From the NCBI GenBank assembly GCA_036435485.1, contig CM071595.1:1984001-2048000 (forward strand): DNA of 64,000 nt, written 5' to 3'. Source of the stretch: Saposhnikovia divaricata. Its lineage: Eukaryota > Streptophyta > Magnoliopsida > Apiales > Apiaceae. How positions within the stretch are numbered: position 1 is the stretch's first letter; every line of letters starts with the position of its first letter. The translations under genes were made by a program, and so were the position numbers. This document shows positions 10,178 to 25,500 of this stretch, piece by piece. The notes beneath the pieces are model-generated. The model was not told the DNA's origin and did not search any database. It saw only the letters and a list, made by a program, of their open reading frames with translations.

Positions 10178-13100
10178 ATCATATCAGCTCCGATTCCGGT
10201 CCGAACTGCGTCAAATAAAATTTTTTTGAATTCCAATAACCCATAGGAACAAAATATTTAAAAATATCCACAAAATGTTCCGACTCGATTTTTAACAATA
10301 TCCCGTGTACTAACCCCTTTGAGGATTATCCAAAAACCTAGTTTTGACTATATAAGCTCCGATACAGGTCTGAATTGTGTCAAATAAAATTTCGTTGAAT
10401 TCCAATAACCCATAGGAACAAAATATTTAAAAATATCAACAAAATGGTCCGACCCGATTTTTAACAATATCCCGTGTGCTAACCCCTTTGAGGATTATCC
10501 AAAAACCGAATTTTGACTATATCAGCTCCGATTCATGTCTGAATTGCGTCAAATAAAATTTCGTTGAATTCCAATAACCCATGGGAACAAAATATTTAAA
10601 AATATCCACAAAATGGTCTGACCCGATTTTTAACAATATCCCGTGTACTAACCCCTTTGAGAATTTTCCGAAAACCGAGTTTCGATCATATCAGCTCCGA
10701 TTCCGGTCTGAATTGCGTCAAATAAAATTTCGTTGAATTCCAATAACCCATAGGAACAAAATATTTAAAAATATCCACAAAATGGTCCGACTCGATTTTT
10801 AACAATATCCCGTGTACTAACCCCTTTGAGGATAATCCAAAAACCGAGTTTTGACTATATAAGCTCCGATACAGGTCTGAATTGTGTCAAATAAAATTTC
10901 GTTGAATTCCAATAACCCATAGGAACAAAATATTTAAAAATATCAACAAAATGGTCCGACCCGATTTTTAACAATATCCCGTGTACTAAACCCTTTGAGG
11001 ATTATCCAAAAACCGAGTTTTGACTATATCAGCTCCGATTCAGGTCTGAATTACGTCAAATAAAATTTCGTTGAATTCCAATAACCCATAGGAACAAAAT
11101 ATGTAAAAATATCCTTAAAATGGTCCGACTCGATTTTTAACAATATCCCGTGTACTAACCACTTTGAGGATTATCCGAAAACCGAGTTTCGTTCATATCA
11201 GCTCCGATTCAGGTCTGAATTGCGTCAAATAAAATTTCGTTGAATTCCAATAACCCATGGGAACAAAATATTTAAAAATATCCACAAAATGGTCCGACCC
11301 GATTTTTAACAATATCCCGTGTACTAACCCCTTTGAGAATTTTCCGAAAACCGAGTTCCGATCATATCAGCTCCGATTCCGGTCCGAACTGCGTCAAATA
11401 AAATTTTTTTGAATTCCAATAACCCATAGGAACAAAATATTTAAAAATATCCACAAAATGTTCCGACTCGATTTTTAACAATATCCCGTGTACTAACCCC
11501 TTTGAGGATTATCCAAAAACCTAGTTTTGACTATATAAGCTCCGATACAGGTCTGAATTGTGTCAAATAAAATTTCGTTGAATTCCAATAACCCATAGGA
11601 ACAAAATATTTAAAAATATCAACAAAATGGTCCGACCCGATTTTTAACAATATCCCGTGTGCTAACCCCTTTGAGGATTATCCAAAAACCGAATTTTGAC
11701 TATATCAGCTCCGATTCATGTCTGAATTGCGTCAAATAAAATTTCGTTGAATTCCAATAACCCATAGGAACAAAATATTTAAAAATATCCACAAAATGGT
11801 CCGACCCGATTTTTAACAATATCCCGTGTACTAACCCTATTGAGAATTTTCTGAAAACCGAGTTTCGATCATATCAGCTCCGATTCCGGTCTGAACTGCG
11901 TCAAATAAAATTTTTTTGAATTCCAATAACCCATAGGAACAAAATATTTAAAAATATCCACAAAATGGTCCGACTCGATTTTTAACAATATCCCGTGTAC
12001 TAACCCCTTTGAGGATTATCCAAAAACCTAGTTTTGACTATATAAGCTCCGATACAGGTCTGAATTGTGTCAAATAAAATTTCGTTGAATTCCAATAACC
12101 CATAGGAACAAAATATTTAAAAATATCAACAAAATGGCCCGACCCGATTTTTAACAATATCCCGTGTACTAACCCCTTTGAGGATTATCCAAAAACCGAG
12201 TTTTGACTATATCAGCTCCGATTCAGGTCTGAATTGCGTCAAATAAAATTTCGTTGAATTCCAATAACCCATAGGAACAAAATATGTAAAAATATCCTTA
12301 AAATGGTCTGACTCGATTTTTAACAATATCCCGTGTACTAACCACTTTGAGGATTATCCGAAAACCGAGTTTCGTTCATATCAGCTCCGATTCAGGTCTG
12401 AATTGCGTCAAATAAAATTTCGTTGAATTCCAATAACCCATAGGAACAAAATATTTAAAAATATCCACAAAATGGTCCGACCCGATTTTTAACAATATCC
12501 CGTGTACTAACCCCTTTGAGAATTTTCCGAAAACCGAGTTTCGATCATATCAGCTCCGATTCCGGTCCGAACTGCGTCAAATAAAATTTTGTTGAATTCC
12601 AATAACCCATAGGAACAAAATATGTAAAAATATCCATAAAATGGTCCGACTCGATTTTTAACAATATCCCGTGTACTAACCCCTTTGAGGATTATCCAAA
12701 AACCGAGTTTTGACTATATAAGCTCCGATACAGGTCTGAATTGTGTCAAATAAAATTTCGTTGAATTCCAATAACCCATAGGAACAAAATATCAACAAAA
12801 TGGTCCCACCCGATTTTTAACAATATCCCGTGTACTAACCCCTTTGAGGATTATCCAAAAACCGAGTTTTGACTATATCAGCTCCGATTCAGGTCTGAAT
12901 TGCGTCAAATAAAATTTCGTTGAATTCCAATAACCCATAGGAACAAAATATGTAAAAATATCCTTAAAATGGTCCGACTCGATTTTTAAACATATCCCGT
13001 GTACTAACCACTTTGAGGATTATCCGAAAACCGACTTTCGTTCATATCAGCTCCGATTCAGGTCTGAATTGCGTCAAATAAAATTTCGTTGAATTCCAAT

Positions 13101-13544
13101 AACCCATAGGAACAAAATATTTAAAAATATCCACAAAATGGTCTGACCCGATTTTTAACAATATCCTGTGTACTAACCCCTTTGAAAATTTTCCGAAAAC
13201 CGACTTTCGATCATATCAGCTCCGATTCCGGTCTGAATTGCGTCAAATAAAATTTTGTTGAATTCCAATAACCCATAGGAACAAAATATTTAAAAATATC
13301 CACAAAATGGTCCGACTCGATTTTTAAAAATATCCCGTGTACTAACCCCTTTGAGGATTATCCAAAAACCGAGTTTTGACTATATAAGCTCCGATACAGG
13401 TCTGAATTGTGTCAAATAAAATTTCGTTGAATTCCAATAACCCATAGGAACAAAATATTTAAAAATATCAACAAAATGGTCCGACCCGATTTTTAACAAT
13501 ATCCCGTGTGCTTACATTGAGAATTTTCTGAAAACCGAGTTTCG
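10178..13544 (+). repeat. 20-mer segment, copy 2 (3,367 bp)
   Basis: This is the second tandem copy of the segment beginning near 6,811. It carries the same private marks in the same order: GCTAACC with the B' front, CTAACCCTATTGAG, GTAAAAATATCCATAAAA, the 10-bp deletion with GGTCCCACCC, ATTTTTAAACATATCC, TATCCTGTGTAC and GTGCTTACATTG. Similarity stops near 13,545, where GATTACGG and then a TGGTCC/TGTTCC difference appear. Confidence 0.85.
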
Positions 13545-13644
13545 ATCATATCAGCTCCGATTACGGTCCGAACTGCGTCAAATAAAATTTTTTTGAATTC
13601 CAATAACCCATAGGAACAAAATATTTAAAAATATCCACAAAATG

Positions 13645-16348
13645 GTCCGACTCGATTTTTAACAATATCCCGTGTACTAACCCCTTTGAGGATTATCCAA
13701 AAACCTAGTTTTGACTATATAAGCTCCGATACAGGTCTGAATTGTGTCAAATAAAATTTCGTTGAATTCCAATAACCCATAGGAACAAAATATTTAAAAA
13801 TATCCACAAAATGGTCTGACCCGATTTTTAACAATATCCCGTGTACTAACCCCTTTGAGAATTTTCCGAAAACCGAGTTTCGATCATATCAGCTCCGATT
13901 CCGGTCTGAATTGCGTCAAATAAAATTTCGTTGAATTCCAATAACCCATAGGAACAAAATATTTAAAAATATCCACAAAATGGTCCGACTCGATTTTTAA
14001 CAATATCCCGTGTACTAACCCCTTTGAGGATTATCCAAAAACCGAGTTTTGACTATATAAGCTCCGATACAGGTCTGAATTGTGTCAAATAAAATTTCGT
14101 TGAATTCCAATAACCCATAGGAACAAAATATTTAAAAATATCAACAAAATGGTCCGACCCAATTTTTAACAATATCCCGTGTACTAAACCCTTTGAGGAT
14201 TATCCAAAAACCGAGTTTTGACTATATCAGCTCCGATTCAGGTCTGAATTACGTCAAATAAAATTTCGTTGAATTCCAATAACCCATAGGAACAAAATAT
14301 GTAAAAATATCCTTAAAATGGTCCGACTCGATTTTTAACAATATCCCGTGTACTAACCACTTTGAGGATTATCCGAAAACCGAGTTTCGTTCATATCAGC
14401 TCCGATTCAGGTCTGAATTGCGTCAAATAAAATTTCGTTGAATTCCAATAACCCATGGGAACAAAATATTTAAAAATATCCACAAAATGGTCCGACCCGA
14501 TTTTTAACAATATCCCGTGTACTAACCCCTTTGAGAATTTTCCGAAAACCGAGTTCCGATCATATCAGCTCCGATTCCGGTCCGAACTGCGTCAAATAAA
14601 ATTTTTTTGAATTCCAATAACCCATAGGAACAAAATATTTAAAAATATCCACAAAATGTTCCGACTCGATTTTTAACAATATCCCGTGTACTAACCCCTT
14701 TGAGGATTATCCAAAAACCTAGTTTTGACTATATAAGCTCCGATACAGGTCTGAATTGTGTCAAATAAAATTTCGTTGAATTCCAATAACCCATAGGAAC
14801 AAAATATTTAAAAATATCAACAAAATGGTCCGACCCGATTTTTAACAATATCCCGTGTGCTAACCCCTTTGAGGATTATCCAAAAACCGAATTTTGACTA
14901 TATCAGCTCCGATTCATGTCTGAATTGCGTCAAATAAAATTTCGTTGAATTCCAATAACCCATAGGAACAAAATATTTAAAAATATCCACAAAATGGTCC
15001 GACTCGATTTTTAACAATATCCCGTGTACTAACCCCTTTGAGGATTATCCAAAAACCTAGTTTTGACTATATAAGCTCCGATACAGGTCTGAATTGTGTC
15101 AAATAAAATTTCGTTGAATTCCAATAACCCATAGGAACAAAATATTTAAAAATATCCACAAAATGGTCTGACCCGATTTTTAACAATATCCCGTGTACTA
15201 ACCCCTTTGAGAATTTTCCGAAAACCGAGTTTCGATCATATCAGCTCCGATTCCGGTCTGAATTGCGTCAAATAAAATTTCGTTGAATTCCAATAACCCA
15301 TAGGAACAAAATATTTAAAAATATCCACAAAATGGTCCGACTCGATTTTTAACAATATCCCGTGTACTAACCCCTTTGAGGATTATCCAAAAACCGAGTT
15401 TTGACTATATAAGCTCCGATACAGGTCTGAATTGTGTCAAATAAAATTTCGTTGAATTCCAATAACCCATAGGAACAAAATATTTAAAAATATCAACAAA
15501 ATGGTCCGACCCAATTTTTAACAATATCCCGTGTACTAAACCCTTTGAGGATTATCCAAAAACCGAGTTTTGACTATATCAGCTCCGATTCAGGTCTGAA
15601 TTACGTCAAATAAAATTTCGTTGAATTCCAATAACCCATAGGAACAAAATATGTAAAAATATCCTTAAAATGGTCCGACTCGATTTTTAACAATATCCCG
15701 TGTACTAACCACTTTGAGGATTATCCGAAAACCGAGTTTCGTTCATATCAGCTCCGATTCAGGTCTGAATTGCGTCAAATAAAATTTCGTTGAATTCCAA
15801 TAACCCATGGGAACAAAATATTTAAAAATATCCACAAAATGGTCCGACCCGATTTTTAACAATATCCCGTGTACTAACCCCTTTGAGAATTTTCCGAAAA
15901 CCGAGTTCCGATCATATCAGCTCCGATTCCGGTCCGAACTGCGTCAAATAAAATTTTTTTGAATTCCAATAACCCATAGGAACAAAATATTTAAAAATAT
16001 CCACAAAATGTTCCGACTCGATTTTTAACAATATCCCGTGTACTAACCCCTTTGAGGATTATCCAAAAACCTAGTTTTGACTATATAAGCTCCGATACAG
16101 GTCTGAATTGTGTCAAATAAAATTTCGTTGAATTCCAATAACCCATAGGAACAAAATATTTAAAAATATCAACAAAATGGTCCGACCCGATTTTTAACAA
16201 TATCCCGTGTGCTAACCCCTTTGAGGATTATCCAAAAACCGAATTTTGACTATATCAACTCCGATTCATGTCTGAATTGCGTCAAATAAAATTTCGTTGA
16301 ATTCCAATAACCCATAGGAACAAAATATTTAAAAATATCCACAAAATG
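13645..16348 (+). repeat. 8-mer tandem duplication, 1,352 bp x 2
   Basis: Two adjacent copies are offset by 1,352 bp. Both carry the CpG-loss variant GACCCAATTTT (starting near 14,157 and 15,509) and the following CTAAACCC (14,184 and 15,536). The order within a copy is A-D-A-B-C-D-A-B', so the 8-mer of the left end has been rearranged rather than simply extended. The period ends near 16,349, where GACCCG replaces GACTCG. Confidence 0.85.
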
Positions 16349-17690
16349 GTCCGACCCGATTTTTAACAATATCCCGTGTACTAACCCCATTGAGAATTTT
16401 CTGAAAACCGAGTTTCGATCATATCAGCTCCGATTCCGGTCCGAACTGCGTCAAATAAAATTTTTTTGAATTCCAATAACCCATAGGAACAAAATATTTA
16501 AAAATATCCACAAAATGGTCCGACTCGATTTTTAACAATATCCCGTGTACTAACCCCTTTGAGGATTATCCAAAAACCTAGTTTTGACTATATAAGCTCC
16601 GATACAGGTCTGAATTGTGTCAAATAAAATTTCGTTGAATTCCAATAACCCATAGGAACAAAATATTTAAAAATATCAACAAAATGGTCCGACCCGATTT
16701 TTAACAATATCCCGTGTACTAACCCCTTTGAAGATTATCCAAAAACCGAGTTTTGACTATATCAGCTCCGATTCATGTCTGAATTGCGTCAAATAAAATT
16801 TCGTTGAATTCCAATAACCCATAGGAACAAAATATTTAAAAATATCCACAAAATGGTCCGACTCGATTTTTAACAATATCCCGTGTACTAACCCCTTTGA
16901 GGATTATCCAAAAACCGAGTTTTGACTATATAAGCTCCGATACAGGTCTGAATTGTGTCAAATAAAATTTCGTTGAATTCCAATAACCCATAGGAACAAA
17001 ATATTTAAAAATATCCACAAAATGGTCCGACCCGATTTTTAACAATATCCCGTGTACTAAGCCCTTTGAGAATTTTCCGAAAACCGAGTTTCGATCATAT
17101 CAGCTCCGATTCCGGTCCGAACTGCGTCAAATAAAATTTTGTTGAATTCCAATAACCCATAGGAACAAAATATGTAAAAATATCCATAAAATGGTCCGAC
17201 TCGATTTTTAACAATATCCCGTGTACTAACCCCTTTGAGGATTATCCAAAAACCGAGTTTTGACTATATAAGCTCCGATACAGGTCTGAATTGTGTCAAA
17301 TAAAATTTCGTTGAATTCCAATAACCCATAGGAACAAAATATCAACAAAATGGTCCCACCCGATTTTTAACAATATCCCGTGTACTAACCCCTTTGAGGA
17401 TTATCCAAAAACCGAGTTTTGACTATATCAGCTCCGATTCAGGTCTGAATTGCGTCAAATAAAATTTCGTTGAATTCCAATAACCCATAGGAACAAAATA
17501 TGTAAAAATATCCTTAAAATGGTCCGACTCGATTTTTAAACATATCCCGTGTACTAACCACTTTGAGGATTATCCGAAAACCGACTTTCGTTCATATCAG
17601 CTCCGATTCATGTCTGAATTGCGTCAAATAAAATTTCGTTGAATTCCAATAACCCATAGGAACAAAATATTTAAAAATATCCACAAAATG
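16349..17690 (+). repeat. Mosaic satellite segment between HOR blocks
   Basis: Eight monomers without their own local tandem period. They include D', an A with CCTAG, a B with the unusual TTGAAGATTATCC (near 16,731), a D preceded by CTAAGCCC (near 17,060), an A with the 10-bp deletion and GGTCCCACCC (near 17,338), and a C' with TTTTTAAACATATCC. The same series recurs 6,572 bp downstream. Nothing other than satellite sequence is present. Confidence 0.85.
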
Positions 17691-20600
17691 GTCTGACCCG
17701 ATTTTTAACAATATCCTGTGTACTAACCCCTTTGAAAATTTTCCGAAAACCGACTTTCGATCATATCAGCTCCGATTCCGGTCTGAATTGCGTCAAATAA
17801 AATTTTGTTGAATTCCAATAACCCATAGGAACAAAATATTTAAAAATATCCACAAAATGGTCCGACTCGATTTTTAAAAATATCCCGTGTACTAACCCCT
17901 TTGAGGATTATCCAAAAACCGAGTTTTGACTATATAAGCTCCGATACAGGTCTGAATTGTGTCAAATAAAATTTCGTTGAATTCCAATAACCCATAGGAA
18001 CAAAATATTTAAAAATATCAACAAAATGGTCCGACCCGATTTTTAACAATATCCCGTGTGCTTACATTGAGAATTTTCTGAAAACCGAGTTTCGATCATA
18101 TCAGCTCCGATTACGGTCCGAACTGCGTCAAATAAAATTTTTTTGAATTCCAATAACCCATAGGAACAAAATATTTAAAAATATCCACAAAATGGTCCGA
18201 CTCGATTTTTAACAATATCCCGTGTACTAACCCCTTTGAGGATTATCCAAAAACCTAGTTTTGACTATATAAGCTCCGATACAGGTCTGAATTGTGTCAA
18301 ATAAAATTTCGTTGAATTCCAATAACCCATAGGAACAAAATATTTAAAAATATCCACAAAATGGTCTGACCCGATTTTTAACAATATCCCGTGTACTAAC
18401 CCCTTTGAGAATTTTCCGAAAACCGAGTTTCGATCATATCAGCTCCGATTCCGGTCTGAATTGCGTCAAATAAAATTTCGTTGAATTCCAATAACCCATA
18501 GGAACAAAATATTTAAAAATATCCACAAAATGGTCCGACTCGATTTTTAACAATATCCCGTGTACTAACCCCTTTGAGGATTATCCAAAAACCGAGTTTT
18601 GACTATATAAGCTCCGATACAGGTCTGAATTGTGTCAAATAAAATTTCGTTGAATTCCAATAACCCATAGGAACAAAATATTTAAAAATATCAACAAAAT
18701 GGTCCGACCCGATTTTTAACAATATCCCGTGTACTAAACCCTTTGAGGATTATCCAAAAACCGAGTTTTGACTATATCAGCTCCGATTCAGGTCTGAATT
18801 ACGTCAAATAAAATTTCGTTGAATTCCAATAACCCATAGGAACAAAATATGTAAAAATATCCTTAAAATGGTCCGACTCGATTTTTAACAATATCCCGTG
18901 TACTAACCACTTTGAGGATTATCCGAAAACCGAGTTTCGTTCATATCAGCTCCGATTCAGGTCTGAATTGCGTCAAATAAAATTTCGTTGAATTCCAATA
19001 ACCCATGGGAACAAAATATTTAAAAATATCCACAAAATGGTCCGACCCGATTTTTAACAATATCCCGTGTACTAACCCCTTTGAGAATTTTCCGAAAACC
19101 GAGTTCCGATCATATCAGCTCCGATTCCGGTCCGAACTGCGTCAAATAAAATTTTTTTGAATTCCAATAACCCATAGGAACAAAATATTTAAAAATATCC
19201 ACAAAATGGTCCGACTCGATTTTTAACAATATCCCGTGTACTAACCCCTTTGAGGATTATCCAAAAACCTAGTTTTGACTATATAAGCTCCGATACAGGT
19301 CTGAATTGTGTCAAATAAAATTTCGTTGAATTCCAATAACCCATAGGAACAAAATATTTAAAAATATCCACAAAATGGTCTGACCCGATTTTTAACAATA
19401 TCCTGTGTACTAACCCCTTTGAAAATTTTCCGAAAACCGACTTTCGATCATATCAGCTCCGATTCCGGTCTGAATTGCGTCAAATAAAATTTTGTTGAAT
19501 TCCAATAACCCATAGGAACAAAATATTTAAAAATATCCACAAAATGGTCCGACTCGATTTTTAAAAATATCCCGTGTACTAACCCCTTTGAGGATTATCC
19601 AAAAACCGAGTTTTGACTATATAAGCTCCGATACAGGTCTGAATTGTGTCAAATAAAATTTCGTTGAATTCCAATAACCCATAGGAACAAAATATTTAAA
19701 AATATCAACAAAATGGTCCGACCCGATTTTTAACAATATCCCGTGTGCTTACATTGAGAATTTTCTGAAAACCGAGTTTCGATCATATCAGCTCCGATTA
19801 CGGTCCGAACTGCGTCAAATAAAATTTTTTTGAATTCCAATAACCCATAGGAACAAAATATTTAAAAATATCCACAAAATGGTCCGACTCGATTTTTAAC
19901 AATATCCCGTGTACTAACCCCTTTGAGGATTATCCAAAAACCTAGTTTTGACTATATAAGCTCCGATACAGGTCTGAATTGTGTCAAATAAAATTTCGTT
20001 GAATTCCAATAACCCATAGGAACAAAATATTTAAAAATATCCACAAAATGGTCTGACCCGATTTTTAACAATATCCCGTGTACTAACCCCTTTGAGAATT
20101 TTCCGAAAACCGAGTTTCGATCATATCAGCTCCGATTCCGGTCTGAATTGCGTCAAATAAAATTTCGTTGAATTCCAATAACCCATAGGAACAAAATATT
20201 TAAAAATATCCACAAAATGGTCCGACTCGATTTTTAACAATATCCCGTGTACTAACCCCTTTGAGGATTATCCAAAAACCGAGTTTTGACTATATAAGCT
20301 CCGATACAGGTCTGAATTGTGTCAAATAAAATTTCGTTGAATTCCAATAACCCATAGGAACAAAATATTTAAAAATATCAACAAAATGGTCCGACCCGAT
20401 TTTTAACAATATCCCGTGTACTAAACCCTTTGAGGATTATCCAAAAACCGAGTTTTGACTATATCAGCTCCGATTCAGGTCTGAATTACGTCAAATAAAA
20501 TTTCGTTGAATTCCAATAACCCATAGGAACAAAATATGTAAAAATATCCTTAAAATGGTCCGACTCGATTTTTAACAATATCCCGTGTACTAACCACTTT

Positions 20601-22560
20601 GAGGATTATCCGAAAACCGAGTTTCGTTCATATCAGCTCCGATTCAGGTCTGAATTGCGTCAAATAAAATTTCGTTGAATTCCAATAACCCATGGGAACA
20701 AAATATTTAAAAATATCCACAAAATGGTCCGACCCGATTTTTAACAATATCCCGTGTACTAACCCCTTTGAGAATTTTCCGAAAACCGAGTTCCGATCAT
20801 ATCAGCTCCGATTCCGGTCCGAACTGCGTCAAATAAAATTTTTTTGAATTCCAATAACCCATAGGAACAAAATATTTAAAAATATCCACAAAATGGTCCG
20901 ACTCGATTTTTAACAATATCCCGTGTACTAACCCCTTTGAGGATTATCCAAAAACCTAGTTTTGACTATATAAGCTCCGATACAGGTCTGAATTGTGTCA
21001 AATAAAATTTCGTTGAATTCCAATAACCCATAGGAACAAAATATTTAAAAATATCCACAAAATGGTCTGACCCGATTTTTAACAATATCCTGTGTACTAA
21101 CCCCTTTGAAAATTTTCCGAAAACCGACTTTCGATCATATCAGCTCCGATTCCGGTCTGAATTGCGTCAAATAAAATTTTGTTGAATTCCAATAACCCAT
21201 AGGAACAAAATATTTAAAAATATCCACAAAATGGTCCGACTCGATTTTTAAAAATATCCCGTGTACTAACCCCTTTGAGGATTATCCAAAAACCGAGTTT
21301 TGACTATATAAGCTCCGATACAGGTCTGAATTGTGTCAAATAAAATTTCGTTGAATTCCAATAACCCATAGGAACAAAATATTTAAAAATATCAACAAAA
21401 TGGTCCGACCCGATTTTTAACAATATCCCGTGTGCTTACATTGAGAATTTTCTGAAAACCGAGTTTCGATCATATCAGCTCCGATTACGGTCCGAACTGC
21501 GTCAAATAAAATTTTTTTGAATTCCAATAACCCATAGGAACAAAATATTTAAAAATATCCACAAAATGGTCCGACTCGATTTTTAACAATATCCCGTGTA
21601 CTAACCCCTTTGAGGATTATCCAAAAACCTAGTTTTGACTATATAAGCTCCGATACAGGTCTGAATTGTGTCAAATAAAATTTCGTTGAATTCCAATAAC
21701 CCATAGGAACAAAATATTTAAAAATATCCACAAAATGGTCTGACCCGATTTTTAACAATATCCCGTGTACTAACCCCTTTGAGAATTTTCCGAAAACCGA
21801 GTTTCGATCATATCAGCTCCGATTCCGGTCTGAATTGCGTCAAATAAAATTTCGTTGAATTCCAATAACCCATAGGAACAAAATATTTAAAAATATCCAC
21901 AAAATGGTCCAACTCGATTTTTAACAATATCCCGTGTACTAACCCCTTTGAGGATTATCCAAAAACCGAGTTTTGACTATATAAGCTCCGATACAGGTCT
22001 GAATTGTGTCAAATAAAATTTCGTTGAATTCCAATAACCCATAGGAACAAAATATTTAAAAATATCAACAAAATGGTCCGACCCAATTTTTAACAATATC
22101 CCGTGTACTAAACCCTTTGAGGATTATCCAAAAACCGAGTTTTGACTATATCAGCTCCGATTCAGGTCTGAATTACGTCAAATAAAATTTCGTTGAATTC
22201 CAATAACCCATAGGAACAAAATATGTTAAAATATCCTTAAAATGGTCCGACTCGATTTTTAACAATATCCCGTGTACTAACCACTTTGAGGATTATCCGA
22301 AAACCGAGTTTCGTTCATATCAGCTCCGATTCAGGTCTGAATTGCGTCAAATAAAATTTCGTTGAATTCCAATAACCCATGGGAACAAAATATTTAAAAA
22401 TATCCACAAAATGGTCCGACCCGATTTTTAACAATATCCCGTGTACTAACCCCTTTGAGAATTTTCCGAAAACCGAGTTCCGATCATATCAGCTCCGATT
22501 CCGGTCCGAACTGCGTCAAATAAAATTTTTTTGAATTCCAATAACCCATAGGAACAAAAT
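17691..22560 (+). repeat. 10-mer HOR block, 1,687 bp unit, about 2.9 copies
   Basis: Copies begin at GTCTGACCCG followed by TATCCTGTGTAC, at 17,691, 19,378 and 21,065; the third is incomplete and ends near 22,560. The spacing is ten monomers minus 3 bp, and the 3-bp deletion GTGCTTACATTG is present in each (18,058, 19,745 and 21,432). At each internal junction an A monomer ending CCACAAAATGGTCTGACCCG runs directly into the TATCCTGTGTAC monomer, so the crossover probably lay in the shared GTCTGACCCG segment. Confidence 0.88.
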
Positions 22561-25500
22561 ATTTAAAAATATCCACAAAATGTTCCGACTCGATTTTTAA
22601 CAATATCCCGTGTACTAACCCCTTTGAGGATTATCCAAAAACCTAGTTTTGACTATATAAGCTCCGATACAGGTCTGAATTGTGTCAAATAAAATTTCGT
22701 TGAATTCCAATAACCCATAGGAACAAAATATTTAAAAATATCAACAAAATGGTCCGACCCGATTTTTAACAATATCCCGTGTGCTAACCCCTTTGAGGAT
22801 TATCCAAAAACCGAATTTTGACTATATCAGCTCCGATTCATGTCTGAATTGCGTCAAATAAAATTTCGTTGAATTCCAATAACCCATAGGAACAAAATAT
22901 TTAAAAATATCCACAAAATGGTCCGACCCGATTTTTAACAATATCCCGTGTACTAACCCCATTGAGAATTTTCTGAAAACCGAGTTTCGATCATATCAGC
23001 TCCGATTCCGGTCCGAACTGCGTCAAATAAAATTTTTTTGAATTCCAATAACCCATAGGAACAAAATATTTAAAAATATCCACAAAATGGTCCGACTCGA
23101 TTTTTAACAATATCCCGTGTACTAACCCCTTTGAGGATTATCCAAAAACCTAGTTTTGACTATATAAGCTCCGATACAGGTCTGAATTGTGTCAAATAAA
23201 ATTTCGTTGAATTCCAATAACCCATAGGAACAAAATATTTAAAAATATCAACAAAATGGTCCGACCCGATTTTTAACAATATCCCGTGTACTAACCCCTT
23301 TGAAGATTATCCAAAAACCGAGTTTTGACTATATCAGCTCCGATTCATGTCTGAATTGCGTCAAATAAAATTTCGTTGAATTCCAATAACCCATAGGAAC
23401 AAAATATTTAAAAATATCCACAAAATGGTCCGACTCGATTTTTAACAATATCCCGTGTACTAACCCCTTTGAGGATTATCCAAAAACCGAGTTTTGACTA
23501 TATAAGCTCCGATACAGGTCTGAATTGTGTCAAATAAAATTTCGTTGAATTCCAATAACCCATAGGAACAAAATATTTAAAAATATCCACAAAATGGTCC
23601 GACCCGATTTTTAACAATATCCCGTGTACTAACCCCTTTGAGAATTTTCCGAAAACCGAGTTTCGATCATATCAGCTCCGATTCCGGTCCGAACTGCGTC
23701 AAATAAAATTTTGTTGAATTCCAATAACCCATAGGAACAAAATATGTAAAAATATCCATAAAATGGTCCGACGCGATTTTTAACAATATCCCGTGTACTA
23801 ACCCCTTTGAGGATTATCCAAAAACCGAGTTTTGACTATATAAGCTCCGATACAGGTCTGAATTGTGTCAAATAAAATTTCGTTGAATTCCAATAACCCA
23901 TAGGAACAAAATATCAACAAAATGGTCCCACCCGATTTTTAACAATATCCCGTGTACTAACCCCTTTGAGGATTATCCAAAAACCGAGTTTTGACTATAT
24001 CAGCTCCGATTCAGGTCTGAATTGCGTCAAATAAAATTTCGTTGAATTCCAATAACCCATAGGAACAAAATATGTAAAAATATCCTTAAAATGGTCCGAC
24101 TCGATTTTTAAACATATCCCGTGTACTAACCACTTTGAGGATTATCCGAAAACCGACTTTCGTTCATATCAGCTCCGATTCAGGTCTGAATTGCGTCAAA
24201 TAAAATTTCGTTGAATTCCAATAACCCATAGGAACAAAATATTTAAAAATATCCACAAAATGGTCTGACCCGATTTTTAACAATATCCTGTGTACTAACC
24301 CCTTTGAAAATTTTCCGAAAACCGACTTTCGATCATATCAGCTCCGATTCCGGTCTGAATTGCGTCAAATAAAATTTTGTTGAATTCCAATAACCCATAG
24401 GAACAAAATATTTAAAAATATCCACAAAATGGTCCGACTCGATTTTTAAAAATATCCCGTGTACTAACCCCTTTGAGGATTATCCAAAAACCGAGTTTTG
24501 ACTATATAAGCTCCGATACAGGTCTGAATTGTGTCAAATAAAATTTCGTTGAATTCCAATAACCCATAGGAACAAAATATTTAAAAATATCAACAAAATG
24601 GTCCGACCCGATTTTTAACAATATCCCGTGTGCTTACATTGAGAATTTTCTGAAAACCGAGTTTCGATCATATCAGCTCCGATTACGGTCCGAACTGCGT
24701 CAAATAAAATTTTTTTGAATTCCAATAACCCATAGGAACAAAATATTTAAAAATATCCACAAAATGGTCCGACTCGATTTTTAACAATATCCCGTGTACT
24801 AACCCCTTTGAGGATTATCCAAAAACCTAGTTTTGACTATATAAGCTCCGATACAGGTCTGAATTGTGTCAAATAAAATTTCGTTGAATTCCAATAACCC
24901 ATAGGAACAAAATATTTAAAAATATCCACAAAATGGTCTGACCCGATTTTTAACAATATCCCGTGTACTAACCCCTTTGAGAATTTTCCGAAAACCGAGT
25001 TTCGATCATATCAGCTCCGATTCCGGTCTGAATTGCGTCAAATAAAATTTCGTTGAATTCCAATAACCCATAGGAACAAAATATTTAAAAATATCCACAA
25101 AATGGTCCGACTCGATTTTTAACAATATCCCGTGTACTAACCCCTTTGAGGATTATCCAAAAACCGAGTTTTGACTATATAAGCTCCGATACAGGTCTGA
25201 ATTGTGTCAAATAAAATTTCGTTGAATTCCAATAACCCATAGGAACAAAATATTTAAAAATATCAACAAAATGGTCCGACCCGATTTTTAACAATATCCC
25301 GTGTACTAAACCCTTTGAGGATTATCCAAAAACCGAGTTTTGACTATATCAGCTCCGATTCAGGTCTGAATTACGTCAAATAAAATTTCGTTGAATTCCA
25401 ATAACCCATAGGAACAAAATATGTAAAAATATCCTTAAAATGGTCCGACTCGATTTTTAACAATATCCCGTGTACTAACCACTTTGAGGATTATCCGAAA

